Assembly: GCA_945877425.1 (NCBI GenBank)
Contig: CAMCRZ010000017.1
Coordinates: 1-52,030 of the forward strand
Origin: an uncultured Treponema sp.
GTDB taxonomy: Bacteria > Spirochaetota > Spirochaetia > Treponematales > Treponemataceae
Length of the DNA stretch: 52,030 nucleotides
Direction: 5' to 3'
A program made the translations under genes and the position numbers. Below, in pieces: positions 9,200 to 17,726 of the stretch. The notes under the pieces are model-generated. The model saw only the letters and a program-made list of their open reading frames with translations. It had not been told where the DNA came from and did not search any database. Position 1 is the stretch's first letter. Each line of letters begins with the position of its first letter.

Positions 9200-10936
9200 T
9201 TGAAAATCAATGGTTCACAGATTGTAATTGAATGTCTTATAGAACAAGGTGTAGATACTGTTTTCGGCTATCCGGGAGGATGTATCCTTAACATTTACGA
9301 TGAACTCTACAAAAACTCTAACCGCATTACCCACATTCTTACAGCTCATGAACAGGGTGCAAGTCACGCTGCTGACGGTTATGCCCGTGCTACCGGCAAA
9401 GTTGGAGTGTGCATGGCTACTTCAGGTCCTGGAGCAACTAATCTTGTAACGGGAATTGCAACTGCCTACATGGATTCCATTCCTATTGTTGCCATAACCT
9501 GTAATGTTGGAAAATCTCTTCTTGGCCGTGATTCATTTCAGGAAATTGACATTACAGGCGTTACTCTTCCAATTACAAAACATAATTTTCTTGTAAGCGA
9601 CATTAAGGATCTGGCAAAAACTTTACGGGAAGCATTTCTTATTGCAAAGACAGGTCGTCCCGGTCCGGTTCTTGTTGACATTCTTAAAGATGTTACTGCC
9701 CTTAACAATATGTATGAATTTGAGCCTTCTTCACAGCCTGATAAACTTGCAATGGACTCTTTGACAAAAAATAATTTCCGTCGCGCACTTACAGTTTCAC
9801 AGCCTGATGAAGATGACATTAAAAAAGCAGTTCAGCTTATAAACAGTTCACAGCGTCCTGTAATTTACGCAGGTGGCGGAGTTAAGATTTCCCGTGCAGA
9901 AAAAGAGCTTCTTGAATTTGCAGAAAAAATTCAGTGTCCTGTAAGCGAAAGCCTTATGGCAAGAGACTGCATGCCTTCTTCTCATCCGCTTTGCACATGG
10001 ATGGTTGGAATGCACGGAACTTACGCAAGCAATATGAGCATTACGGAAAGCGACCTTGTTATAGCCATTGGTGCAAGATTTAGCGATAGAGTTTACGGCG
10101 ATGCTTCTAAATTTGCAAACAGGGCAAAAATCCTTCACATTGACATTGACGCAGCTGAAATCAACAAAAACATTGAAACAGATGCAAGCATTACAGGTGA
10201 TGCAAAAACTGTTCTTTCAAAACTCATTCCTTTAGTAGAAAAAGCTGAACACAAAGAATGGATTGCTCAGGTAAATGAATGGAAAAAAGTTTATCCTGAA
10301 TGTTACGACAAAAATCCCAAAGATTCCATCAATCCTAAATTTATATGCGAACACATTCATCAAGTTGCAGGAGACGACTGTTTCATTACTACAGAAGTCG
10401 GACAGCACCAGATGTGGACTGCACAGTTTTATCCTTTTGGAAAAAGCAGACGCTTCATTACTTCCGGCGGATTAGGAACAATGGGTTACGGCACTGGAGC
10501 AGCTATAGGAATTTCCCTTGCCAATACAGGCAGCCGTGTAGTTCACATTGCAGGCGACGGTTCTTTCAGAATGAACTGCAACGAACTTGCAACTATTGCC
10601 CACTACAATCTTCCAATCGTAATTGTTGTAGAAAACAATAATGCTTTGGGAAACGTACGCATGTGGCAGCGTCTTTTCTACGGAAAGCGTTTCAGCCAGA
10701 CAACTTTAGACTTTGGGCCAGACTGGATTAAACTTGCCGATGCATACGGAATTAAAGGTTACCGTGCAACTAATGCCCAGGAATTTACTAAAGTATTTGA
10801 CGAAGCTTTTAAATCAGGTAAAGCTGCAATTATTGATGCAAGAGTTGACAAAGACGAAATGGTTCTTCCAATGGTTCCGGGCGGAAAACCTATTTACGAT
10901 ATGATTATGAAACTTTCTGCAGAAATCATGGACTAA
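9200..10936 (+). CDS. ilvB: Acetolactate synthase, catalytic (large) subunit
   Basis: The product is 578 aa. It is a thiamin-diphosphate enzyme joining two pyruvates, or pyruvate plus 2-oxobutyrate, as the first common step to valine and isoleucine. Motifs seen: catalytic glutamate in 'TAHEQGASHAADGYARATG' (Glu51), 'TSGPGATNLVTGIATAYMDS', and the ThDP/Mg motif 'GDGSFRMNCNELATI' ending in 'VENNNALGNVRMWQ'. The start codon is TTG at 9200, chosen because GGGG lies 7 nt upstream and the protein begins at the family's usual N-terminus. No regulatory subunit (ilvN) follows; the next gene is a DtxR-like regulator. Acetohydroxyacid specificity over the catabolic AlsS type is inferred from the biosynthetic neighbours. 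Confidence 0.93.
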   Translation: MKINGSQIVIECLIEQGVDTVFGYPGGCILNIYDELYKNSNRITHILTAHEQGASHAADGYARATGKVGVCMATSGPGATNLVTGIATAYMDSIPIVAITCNVGKSLLGRDSFQEIDITGVTLPITKHNFLVSDIKDLAKTLREAFLIAKTGRPGPVLVDILKDVTALNNMYEFEPSSQPDKLAMDSLTKNNFRRALTVSQPDEDDIKKAVQLINSSQRPVIYAGGGVKISRAEKELLEFAEKIQCPVSESLMARDCMPSSHPLCTWMVGMHGTYASNMSITESDLVIAIGARFSDRVYGDASKFANRAKILHIDIDAAEINKNIETDASITGDAKTVLSKLIPLVEKAEHKEWIAQVNEWKKVYPECYDKNPKDSINPKFICEHIHQVAGDDCFITTEVGQHQMWTAQFYPFGKSRRFITSGGLGTMGYGTGAAIGISLANTGSRVVHIAGDGSFRMNCNELATIAHYNLPIVIVVENNNALGNVRMWQRLFYGKRFSQTTLDFGPDWIKLADAYGIKGYRATNAQEFTKVFDEAFKSGKAAIIDARVDKDEMVLPMVPGGKPIYDMIMKLSAEIMD

Positions 10937-10972
10937 AAGCAGCTGCATTTTATTTACTTTTGGAGAAAACTT

Positions 10973-11350
10973 ATGACAGAAATTCACGAATCAGGGGAAG
11001 ATTATCTTGAAGCAATTCTCAGGCTTCAGAAAGAAAATGGAATTGCACGCTCTGTTGATGTTGCAAAAAAACTGAATGTTTCAAAGCCAAGTGTAAGCCG
11101 TGCCATGAGTATTCTGGAAGAAAACGGCTATGTGCAGGTTGGCAAAATCGGCTCCCTTGAACTTACGGAAAAAGGAAAGGCTAAAGCTGAATCAGTTTAC
11201 GCAAGGCACATTCTTCTTACGGAATTTCTTGTTGAAATTGCAAAGGTAAGTAAAGAACAGGCTGAAATAAATGCCTGCCGCATAGAGCACTACATTGATG
11301 AAGATGTAAAGAAAGGCATTGAACGCTGGATGGAAGAAAATAAATCTTAA
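10973..11350 (+). CDS. DtxR/MntR-family metal-responsive repressor
   Basis: The product is 125 aa, preceded by GGAG. The N-terminus is a winged helix ('SVDVAKKLNVSKPSVSRAMS' recognition region, wing 'GSLELTEKGK'), followed by the helical dimer/metal-binding domain. Aligning by eye to the family, likely ligands are Asp10, Glu13, His79, Cys102, Glu105 and His106. The Asp at position 10 resembles MntR, whereas the Cys in 'ACRIEH' matches Cys102 of DtxR. It lacks the C-terminal SH3-like domain of DtxR, as MntR does. It follows ilvB by 36 nt and is closed by a terminator, so the two are probably co-transcribed. Its targets are not visible here. Confidence 0.85.
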   Translation: MTEIHESGEDYLEAILRLQKENGIARSVDVAKKLNVSKPSVSRAMSILEENGYVQVGKIGSLELTEKGKAKAESVYARHILLTEFLVEIAKVSKEQAEINACRIEHYIDEDVKKGIERWMEENKS

Positions 11351-11358
11351 AAGCAAGG

Positions 11359-11406
11359 GCGGTATTTTTCTTTAATTTATTTGAATAAAGATACCGCTTT
11401 TTTTTT
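11359..11406 (+). terminator. Terminator after the ilvB-regulator unit
   Basis: GCGGTAT (11359-11365) pairs with ATACCGC (11391-11397), the loop side is A/T-rich and partly paired, and T runs from 11398 to 11406. It ends the ilvB/DtxR-like transcript before argH. Confidence 0.8.
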
Positions 11407-11426
11407 ATAATGAAATTTATTATAAT
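11381..11426 (+). promoter_or_regulatory. Probable argH promoter(s) overlapping the terminator
   Basis: TTGAAT (11381-11386) and TATAAT (11406-11411) are spaced 19 nt. A second perfect TATAAT lies at 11421-11426, only 9 nt before the argH ATG, without a clear -35. No convincing ribosome site precedes argH, so the downstream box could give an almost leaderless message. Confidence 0.45.
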
Positions 11427-11435
11427 GCGGTTATT

Positions 11436-12905
11436 ATGGCAAAAGTAACTGTAAAATCAACGGTAAAAGAAAATACTTCCAGCGAACACGGAACTATTAC
11501 AAACGACAATCACGCAGCTTTATGGCACGGACGTTTTGCAGAAGGTCCTGACGCTGCAGCAGTAGAATTTGAAACTTCCATTCACGTAGATGAACGGATG
11601 GCTTTAGATGATATTCACGGTTCAATTGCTCATGCATCAATGCTTGGGGAACAGAAAATCATTTCTAAAAAAGAAGCAGCTGAAATTGTCAAAGGATTGA
11701 AATCAATTGAAAAAGATTTGCAGAACGGAACTTTGCAGATTGATTACAGTGCCGAAGACATTCATTCTTTTGTTGAAGCAACTTTAACAGACCGCATTGG
11801 TGAATCAGGAAAAAAACTTCACACTGGAAGAAGCCGCAATGATCAGATTGCTTTAGACGAACGTCTTTATTTAAACAGAGTAATTCCTCTTTTGCAGAAC
11901 GAAATCATTACAACTATTGAAGCACTTGTAAAAATCGCAGTTGAACATAAAAATACACTGCTGACAGGCTACACTCACATGCAGCATGCTCAGCCCGGAA
12001 CTCTTGCACAGCACATTCTTGCCTGGGCGTGTATGCTTGAACGTGACTGGCTCAGGCTGGAAGATTCACTTAAACGCATTACACTTTCGCCTTTGGGAAG
12101 CGGTGCATTACAGGGAAGCACTTTGCCTTTAAACAGGGAAGCTGTTGCATCAAAGCTTGGGTTTGACGGCGTTACTTCAAATTCTCTGGACACAGTAAGC
12201 GACAGGGATTTCTGCATAGAGTTTACTTCTGATTTTGCAATACTTCAAAGTCACTTAAGCCGTATGTGCGAAGAAATTGTTTTGTGGAGCACTACAGAAT
12301 TTGCCTTTATTGATTTAAGTGAAAAGTGGTCTACAGGAAGTTCAATTATGCCTCAGAAAAAAAATCCTGACTTTGCAGAATTAATTCGGGGACGCACTGG
12401 AAAAGTTTACGGAAATTTAATCAACTTGCTTACAATGGTAAAAGGTCTGCCACTTTCTTACGACAGAGACATGCAGGAAGACAAAGCTCCCTTGTTTGAA
12501 GCTTTAGATACAGTTGAAGCTAACCTTAAAGTTTTTACAGCAATGATTTCTTCAGCAAAATGGAATGTGGAAAATCTTGAAAAAAGTGTAGAAGGCGGAT
12601 TTGCAAATGCCACTGATTTGGCAGAATATCTTGTTCAGAAAGGAATGTCTTTCCGCACAGCTCACGGTGTTGCAGCAAAAACTGTACGTGCCGCATTAGA
12701 TGCAGGACTTACAAAAATAGAAGATTTAAGCATTGAAGAATTCCAGAAATTTTCGCCGCTTATTGAAGAAGACATTTTTGAAAGAATAAGCCCAAGACGC
12801 TGCATGGAAAACCGCACTACAACCGGCGGACCTTCTCCAAAATGCACTGAAGTTCAGATTAAGGATTTCAAAAAGTTCTGCTCGAAAAACAGAAAGAAAG
12901 TTTAA
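11436..12905 (+). CDS. argH: Argininosuccinate lyase
   Basis: The product is 489 aa. It splits argininosuccinate into arginine and fumarate, the last step of arginine synthesis. The fumarase/aspartase-superfamily signature 'GSSIMPQKKNPDFAELIRG' lies in the C-terminal half, together with 'THMQHAQPGTLAQHILAWA', 'TGRSRNDQIALDERLYL' and the substrate loop 'DTVSDRDF'. The usual N-terminal 'WGGRF' appears as 'LWHGRFAEGPD' around residue 29, so the protein has an extra ~25-residue Thr/Lys-rich head compared with typical ~460-aa members. If the head is spurious, a later start would be needed, but no ATG lies between it and the conserved core. argC is 26 kb away on the other strand. Confidence 0.95.
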   Translation: MAKVTVKSTVKENTSSEHGTITNDNHAALWHGRFAEGPDAAAVEFETSIHVDERMALDDIHGSIAHASMLGEQKIISKKEAAEIVKGLKSIEKDLQNGTLQIDYSAEDIHSFVEATLTDRIGESGKKLHTGRSRNDQIALDERLYLNRVIPLLQNEIITTIEALVKIAVEHKNTLLTGYTHMQHAQPGTLAQHILAWACMLERDWLRLEDSLKRITLSPLGSGALQGSTLPLNREAVASKLGFDGVTSNSLDTVSDRDFCIEFTSDFAILQSHLSRMCEEIVLWSTTEFAFIDLSEKWSTGSSIMPQKKNPDFAELIRGRTGKVYGNLINLLTMVKGLPLSYDRDMQEDKAPLFEALDTVEANLKVFTAMISSAKWNVENLEKSVEGGFANATDLAEYLVQKGMSFRTAHGVAAKTVRAALDAGLTKIEDLSIEEFQKFSPLIEEDIFERISPRRCMENRTTTGGPSPKCTEVQIKDFKKFCSKNRKKV

Positions 12906-12940
12906 TTTTCCAGAAAATTAAGGACTTTAATTAACAGGCA

Positions 12941-13024
12941 AATATTTTTAAGTAAGGAGTGTAATAAAAACTTTGCCAAAAATAGCGTCAAAGTTTTTAT
13001 TCACAAGTTTGCGTTGCAGACTTT
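12941..13024 (+). ncRNA. Tandem-hairpin 5' leader, copy A
   Basis: A weak -10 (AATATT 12941-12946) predicts a transcript starting near 12953. Hairpin 1 has a perfect 13-bp stem (12963-12975 with 12989-13001) and a 13-nt loop ending AGCGT. Hairpin 2 is AAGTTTGC (13005-13012), loop GTT, GCAGACTT (13016-13023), with one G-U pair. The same two hairpins, with identical sequence through hairpin 2, precede the ABC substrate-binding gene at 22613. No leader peptide frame is conserved between copies, because the loop lengths differ (13 versus 14 nt). I infer a regulatory or stabilising RNA element. Confidence 0.6.
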
Positions 13025-13062
13025 CTTACTAACAGCCTCTTCTCATTTCATTGCGAGGAGGC

Positions 13063-13107
13063 ATAAAAAGTCACTCGATTGTTGAAACAATCTTCCTGGC
13101 TTTTTAT
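13063..13107 (+). promoter_or_regulatory. Hairpin abutting the ribosome site of the ABC binding-protein gene
   Basis: ATAAAAAG (13063-13070) pairs with CTTTTTAT (13100-13107), and inside it GATTGT (13077-13082) pairs with ACAATC (13087-13092) around a TGAA loop. The base of the outer stem touches the AGGAG ribosome site at 13108-13112. This could gate translation. It is not present in the second leader copy. Confidence 0.4.
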
Positions 13108-13119
13108 AGGAGTAAAAAT

Positions 13120-13896
13120 ATGAAAAAAATTTTAACAGCTGCACTTGCAGTTCTGGCTGCAGGAATTATGATGAATTCATGCGCTAAAAAAACAGACAGT
13201 TTTGTTCTTGGCCTTGATGATTCATTTCCTCCACTTGGATTTCGTGACGAAAACAATGAAATTGTAGGTTACGACATTGATCTTGCAAAAGAAGTTTGCA
13301 AAAGACTTGGACTTGAATTCAAAGCTCAGCCTATTGACTGGTCTGCAAAAGAACAGGAACTTAGCACAGGTTCAATTACATGCATCTGGAACGGCTTTAC
13401 TATGACACCGGAACGCACAGAAAAAATGGCATTTACAGCTCCATATCTTAACAATGCACAGGTTGCAGTTGTAAGAGTTGATTCAGGCATTAAGACACTT
13501 GCAGACCTTGCAGGAAAAAAAGTAGGCGTTCAGTCTGAATCTTCTGCAATTTATGCAATTGACAGCCTTCCTGATTTTAAATCAAGCCTTGCTTCACTTA
13601 TTGAATTTAAGGAAAACGTTACAGCACTTAACGATCTTGAAGTAGGAAACCTTGATGCAGTTATTCTTGATGAAGTAGTTGCAAGCTACAAAATTAAAAC
13701 TTCAGGAAAACCTCTTGTTGTTATTGAAGAACCACTTGCAAACGAAGAATACGGAATTGCATTTGCAAAAGGAAACGAAGCTTTAAGAGACAAAGTTCAG
13801 GCTGCTCTTGAAGAAATGACAAAAGACGGAACTGTTGCTAAAATCGATGAAAAATGGTTTGGCAGAAGTCTTTCCGTTATTTCCGTAAAAGAATAA
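13120..13896 (+). CDS. Amino-acid ABC transporter, substrate-binding lipoprotein
   Basis: The product is 258 aa. The start at 13120 follows AGGAG by 7 nt and gives a lipoprotein signal with lipobox ending SC at residue 21. The mature protein is a family-3 solute-binding protein: 'FPPLGFRDENNEIVGYDIDLAKEVCKRLG', 'WNGFTMTPERTEKMAFTAPY', 'LAGKKVGVQSESSA', 'LDAVILDEVVA' and 'EEYGIAFAKGNEALRDKV'. The conserved Arg (in 'TPERTEKM') and Asp contact the alpha-carboxyl and amino groups in relatives, so an L-amino acid ligand is likely; which one cannot be told. Permease and ATPase genes follow. The proximity to argH is suggestive only. Confidence 0.92.
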   Translation: MKKILTAALAVLAAGIMMNSCAKKTDSFVLGLDDSFPPLGFRDENNEIVGYDIDLAKEVCKRLGLEFKAQPIDWSAKEQELSTGSITCIWNGFTMTPERTEKMAFTAPYLNNAQVAVVRVDSGIKTLADLAGKKVGVQSESSAIYAIDSLPDFKSSLASLIEFKENVTALNDLEVGNLDAVILDEVVASYKIKTSGKPLVVIEEPLANEEYGIAFAKGNEALRDKVQAALEEMTKDGTVAKIDEKWFGRSLSVISVKE

Positions 13897-13906
13897 AAAC
13901 TTACCT

Positions 13907-13970
13907 TAACGAAGATGCTGTCTGAAAAAAGGCGTTGTTCCCAAACAGGCAGCCCTTCGTTATTTATTTT
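13907..13970 (+). terminator. Strong intra-operon hairpin after the binding-protein gene
   Basis: TAACGAAG (13907-13914) pairs with CTTCGTTA (13955-13962), extended by GCTGTCTG (13917-13924) with CAGGCAGC (13946-13953). The following tract is only moderately T-rich. It probably acts as a partial terminator or 3' mRNA stabiliser, giving more binding protein than permease. Confidence 0.6.
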
Positions 13971-13987
13971 AAACTTTTTTTATTAGA

Positions 13988-14662
13988 ATGATAGAGTCAA
14001 TTATTTCTTATTTTACGAAAATCAGTTTTGGCAAACTCTTGCTTGCCATGATGAAAAGCAGCGTTGTAAGTCTTGAAGTTTTTGCGCTTACACTTATTTT
14101 TTCCATTCCATTAGCTGCAGTTATTTGTTCAGGCAGAATGTCAAAAATCAAAATTCTTTCCTGGGTCACGAATTTGTTTCTTCTGATTATCAGGGGAACG
14201 CCTTTAATGCTTCAGCTTATATTTTTCTATTTTGCACCGGCATTTTTATTTCATCACGGATTAGACAGATTTACGGCAGCAATTATTGCCATGGTTATAA
14301 ATTACGCCTGCTACTTTGCAGAAATTTACCGGGGAGGAATTCAGTCCATTCCAGCCGGTCAGTATGAAGCTGCAAAAGTTTTGGGCTTTACTAAAAGTCA
14401 GACTTTTTCAAAAATAGTTGTTCCTCAAGTTATAAAGAAAATCATTCCTGCTATGGGCAACGAAGTCATTACTCTTGTAAAAGATACGGCTCTTGTTCAG
14501 GTTCTTGGAGTTTCTGAACTTTTCCACATTGCACAGACACAAAGCGGACGTCTTGTAAGCATAATGCCTCTTTTTATTGCAGGAGTTTTTTACTTTGCAA
14601 TGAACGGCGTTGTTTCTAAAGCATTTAACATAATGGAGAAAAAACTTGACTACTACAAATGA
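13988..14662 (+). CDS. Amino-acid ABC transporter permease
   Basis: The product is 224 aa. It is an inner-membrane permease of the HisM/GlnP type with about five hydrophobic segments and the cytoplasmic EAA loop '[21 protein letters not shown]' (near 117-137), which docks the ATPase. '[18 protein letters not shown]' is the typical preceding segment. The start is the ATG at 13988, with no strong ribosome site, and its 3' end overlaps the ATPase start by 17 nt, implying coupled translation. Only one permease gene is present, so a homodimer is expected. Confidence 0.93.
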   Translation: MIESIISYFTKISFGKLLLAMMKSSVVSLEVFALTLIFSIPLAAVICSGRMSKIKILSWVTNLFLLIIRGTPLMLQLIFFYFAPAFLFHHGLDRFTAAIIAMVINYACYFAEIYRGGIQSIPAGQYEAAKVLGFTKSQTFSKIVVPQVIKKIIPAMGNEVITLVKDTALVQVLGVSELFHIAQTQSGRLVSIMPLFIAGVFYFAMNGVVSKAFNIMEKKLDYYK

Positions 14663-15404
14663 AATAATAAAAGTTGAAAACTTAAGCAAAAGTTTCGGCT
14701 CACTGGAAGTTTTAAAAGACATTTCATTTACAGTTCACAAAGGTGATGTTCTGGGAATAATAGGTCCAAGTGGCAGCGGAAAGTCTACGCTCTTAAGGAC
14801 AATATGCCAGCTGGAAAAAGTTACAGGCGGAAGCATAAAAATTTGCGGCGACACTCTTGTAAAAGACGGAATTTATTCTGACAAAAAAATGATGCGGAAA
14901 ATCGGATTAAACGTAGGGCTTGTTTTTCAGAACTTTAACCTTTTTCCTCACTTTTCTGTAATGAAAAATATTACTGAAGCACAGCGCATTGTTCTTGGAA
15001 AATCTAAAAAAGAAGCTGAAGAAACGGCTTTTGAACTTTTGCACAAAATGAATTTAGAAGACAAGGCTGATTTTTATCCATGTCAGTTAAGCGGAGGACA
15101 GCAGCAGAGAGTTTCCATTGCAAGAGCCCTTGCCCTTAAGCCTGAAGTTTTATTTTTTGACGAACCTACTTCTGCTTTAGACCCGGAACTTACGGGAGAA
15201 ATTCTTGCAGTTATCCGTGAACTTGCTCAGGAAAAAATGACAATGGTTGTAGTTACCCACGAAATGAGTTTTGCCAGAGATACAAGCGATCACATTATTT
15301 TTATGGACGGCGGCGTAATTGTTGAACAGGGAATTCCTTCTGACGTAATAAACAATCCGCAGGCAGAAAGAACTAAGGCTTTCTTAAAAAGATTTAACGG
15401 TTAA
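14646..15404 (+). CDS. Amino-acid ABC transporter ATPase
   Basis: The product is 252 aa. The start is TTG 14646, inside the permease gene, chosen because GGAG lies 6 nt upstream and no ATG is available before the conserved '[17 protein letters not shown]'. Motifs: Walker [11 protein letters not shown]-loop '[13 protein letters not shown]', signature LSGGQQQR, Walker B '[14 protein letters not shown]' and H-loop 'VVTHEM'. It belongs to the polar amino-acid (GlnQ/ArtP) group of importers and powers the permease encoded just upstream. A bidirectional terminator closes the operon. Confidence 0.94.
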   Translation: MTTTNEIIKVENLSKSFGSLEVLKDISFTVHKGDVLGIIGPSGSGKSTLLRTICQLEKVTGGSIKICGDTLVKDGIYSDKKMMRKIGLNVGLVFQNFNLFPHFSVMKNITEAQRIVLGKSKKEAEETAFELLHKMNLEDKADFYPCQLSGGQQQRVSIARALALKPEVLFFDEPTSALDPELTGEILAVIRELAQEKMTMVVVTHEMSFARDTSDHIIFMDGGVIVEQGIPSDVINNPQAERTKAFLKRFNG

Positions 15405-15434
15405 TTTTCAGTCTGATTTTTCAAAGAAAAGCAA

Positions 15435-15483
15435 AAGGTACAGCACGTAATTTTTCACGTTACGCATTGTACCTTCTTTTTTT
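15435..15483 (+). terminator. Terminator between convergent ABC and cimA operons
   Basis: AAGGTACA (15435-15442) pairs with TGTACCTT (15468-15475), with a CGTAA/TTACG inner stem, followed by CTTTTTTT. The minus-strand tail is A/T-rich too, so it may serve both converging operons. Confidence 0.8.
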
Positions 15484-17077
15484 AAATTAATTTCTGATAC
15501 TTTCGTTCAATGTCTTTAATAAGTTTGTATTCAAAAGAATCAACTAAGGCAAGCCATGAAGCTTCCACAACGTCACAGCTTACGCCGATTGTAGACCAGC
15601 TTTCAGTTCCGTCACTTGATTCAATAAGAACACGAACTTTTGCAGCAGTTGCATCTTTTCCGTCTAAAACACGAACCTTGTAGTCAGTTAAGTGAATCTG
15701 CTCTACGCTTGGATAAAACTTTTTAAGGGCAGAACGTAACGCACTGTCCAAAGCGTTAACAGGACCGTTTCCTTCTCCGGCAGCAATTCTGATTGTTCCT
15801 TCCACATCGATTTTAAGCTGAGCGTAAGAATAAAGTCCATCTTCAATAAGAGGATATTCGTCGCTTGTCTTGTAATAATGAAGCTTAAAGAAAGGCTGAT
15901 ACTTTCCGATTGCCTTACGCACAAGAAGTTCAAAACTTCCGTCTGCTCCTTCAAACTGATATCCGTGATGCTCAAGTTCCTTAACCTGCTTGATTATGTC
16001 AGTTACGATTGGAGAAGACTTTGTAATAGTTGAATCAAACTTCTGGATTTTTTCAATAATCATGCTTCTGCCGGCAACTTCGCTCATCAGGAAAACACGT
16101 TCATTGCCAACTTTTTCAGGCTCAATGTGCTCGTATGCAAATGGATTTTTCAGTACGGCATCAATGTGCATTCCTGCTTTATGAGTAAAGGCATTTTGTC
16201 CAACGTAAGGCATTCCTGTATCAAGAGGAATGTTTGTTATTTCTGCAACACGCTTGCATATAGGCGTAAGAAGCTTAAGGTTTTCTTCAGGAACACAAAT
16301 GCAGTCAGCCTTTAACTGAAGGTCTGCAATTATGGTGCTTAAGTTTGCATTTCCCGTACGCTCGCCGAAGCCAAGAAGTACGCCCTGAACGTGAGTTGCT
16401 CCTGCGTGAACTGCCATAATTGAATTTGCAACAGCAAGCCCTGAATCGTTGTGAGTGTGAATTCCTACTACACAAGCCTTGCCGAATTTTTCTACAGCAG
16501 CTTTTGTAATTTCGTAAACTTCATTCGGCAAACATCCGCCTTTAGTTTCGCAAAGACTTAAAACACCGGCACCGCCTTTTACAGCAGCTTCAAGTGATTT
16601 AAGTGCATACTCCGGATTTGCCTTGTAGCCTGTAAAAAAATGTTCTGCATCAAAAATTACGTTTCTGCCGCGAGACATTAAGTAAGCACAAGTGTCTTCT
16701 ATCATTTCAAGATTTTCTTCCAGAGAAGCATGAAGAATTTCCGTTGCCTGAAAGTCCCAGGTTTTTCCGAATATTACTACGTCCTGAGTTTCTGCACTTA
16801 AAAGTGACTGAAGGTTTACGTCTTCTGCACAGCTTACATCTTTCCGCCTTGTTGAACCGAATGCTACTATTCTGGAATTTTTAAGCTTAAGCTCTTTTGC
16901 TTTCTGGAAAAATTCCATATCTTTAGGATTGCTTCCCGGGTTTCCTGCTTCAATATATTTTACACCAAGTTCGTCTAATGCCTGAACAATGTGAATCTTG
17001 TCCTGAACTGAATAGGAAATGCCTTCGCCCTGAGAGCCGTCACGTAATGTTGAATCTAAAATTTCTACGTTTGTCAT
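15482..17077 (-). CDS. cimA: (R)-citramalate synthase
   Basis: The product is 531 aa. It condenses pyruvate with acetyl-CoA to citramalate, opening a threonine-independent route to 2-oxobutyrate and isoleucine. The N-terminal TIM barrel starts 'ILDSTLRDGSQGEGISYS' and contains 'HTHNDSGLAVANS' (metal-binding HxH) and 'GFGERTGNANL'. The C-terminal ~130 residues form the LeuA-type dimer/regulatory domain ('AAGEGNGPVNALDSALRSAL'). The N-terminal wording and length favour the CimA-type family over 2-isopropylmalate synthase, though the substrate cannot be proven from sequence. GGAG lies 6 nt upstream of the ATG. It is the last gene of the fhs-thrH-cimA operon. Confidence 0.9.
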   Translation of the reverse strand: MTNVEILDSTLRDGSQGEGISYSVQDKIHIVQALDELGVKYIEAGNPGSNPKDMEFFQKAKELKLKNSRIVAFGSTRRKDVSCAEDVNLQSLLSAETQDVVIFGKTWDFQATEILHASLEENLEMIEDTCAYLMSRGRNVIFDAEHFFTGYKANPEYALKSLEAAVKGGAGVLSLCETKGGCLPNEVYEITKAAVEKFGKACVVGIHTHNDSGLAVANSIMAVHAGATHVQGVLLGFGERTGNANLSTIIADLQLKADCICVPEENLKLLTPICKRVAEITNIPLDTGMPYVGQNAFTHKAGMHIDAVLKNPFAYEHIEPEKVGNERVFLMSEVAGRSMIIEKIQKFDSTITKSSPIVTDIIKQVKELEHHGYQFEGADGSFELLVRKAIGKYQPFFKLHYYKTSDEYPLIEDGLYSYAQLKIDVEGTIRIAAGEGNGPVNALDSALRSALKKFYPSVEQIHLTDYKVRVLDGKDATAAKVRVLIESSDGTESWSTIGVSCDVVEASWLALVDSFEYKLIKDIERKYQKLI

Positions 17078-17090
17078 TCAATCTCCAAAA

Positions 17091-17696
17091 CTAAAGAACT
17101 TTTTTTATTGCATCAAGTAAGTCTGAATATTCTTCAAATGCCTGAAGGTCAGGATTGTCTTTTTTAATCTGCTCTGTACTTTTAAACAGGAAGCCTGCCT
17201 TGCTTGCTCTGATCATTCCCAAATCGTTGTGACTGTCGCCGCTTGCAATAGTTTCAAATCCGCAGGACTGTAATGCCTTTACAGTAGTAAACTTTGATTT
17301 TTCACAGCGCATTTTAAATCCTGTAATTTCGCCGTCTGGAGCAACTTCCAGTGTGTTGCAGAAAATTGCAGGCCAGCCTAACTTTTTCATAAGTGGTTGT
17401 GCAAACTGAGTAAAAGTGTCGCTGATTATGATAACCTGTGTAATTGAACGAAGCTCATCAAGGAATTCCTTTGCGCCGGGAAGAGGATCTATTTTTGCAA
17501 TAGTTTCCTGAATTTCCTTTAAGCCAAGACCGTGCTCCTTTAAAATTCCAAGACGCCATTTCATAAGCTTGTCGTAATCAGGTTCGTCTCTGGTTGTACG
17601 CTTTAACTCAGGAATACCAGACTCTTTTGCAAATGCAATCCAGATTTCAGGAACAAGAACGCCTTCAAGATCCAAACATACAATATTCATACTCAT
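17091..17696 (-). CDS. thrH: ThrH-type phosphoserine phosphatase / homoserine phosphotransferase
   Basis: The product is 201 aa. It is a HAD-superfamily enzyme matching Pseudomonas ThrH from its first line: 'CLDLEGVLVPEIWIAFA' (nucleophile Asp9, with Glu11 where most HADs have Asp), then 'IISDTFTQFAQPLMKKLGWP' and 'ASGDSHNDLGMI' (motif IV). The characterised relative dephosphorylates phosphoserine and transfers the phosphate to homoserine, linking serine and threonine synthesis. AAGGA lies 7 nt before the ATG at 17696; a second ATG at 17690 is possible. It sits between fhs and cimA with short gaps (30 and 13 nt), so serine, one-carbon and isoleucine precursors may be made together. Confidence 0.88.
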   Translation of the reverse strand: MSMNIVCLDLEGVLVPEIWIAFAKESGIPELKRTTRDEPDYDKLMKWRLGILKEHGLGLKEIQETIAKIDPLPGAKEFLDELRSITQVIIISDTFTQFAQPLMKKLGWPAIFCNTLEVAPDGEITGFKMRCEKSKFTTVKALQSCGFETIASGDSHNDLGMIRASKAGFLFKSTEQIKKDNPDLQAFEEYSDLLDAIKKVL

Positions 17697-17726
17697 AATT
17701 TTTCCTTAAGATTTTATTTTTTTTTA

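Noticed and set aside
12974..13034. A short leader peptide starting at TTG after GGAG in leader A
   Set aside because: The ribosome site is too far, and the matching region of copy B has stops and a different loop length. The conserved part is structural.
12906..13119. T-box, lysine or SAM riboswitch before the amino-acid transporter
   Set aside because: No T-box bulge sequence (TGGNACCGCG type) and no recognisable aptamer core of the known classes were found by eye.
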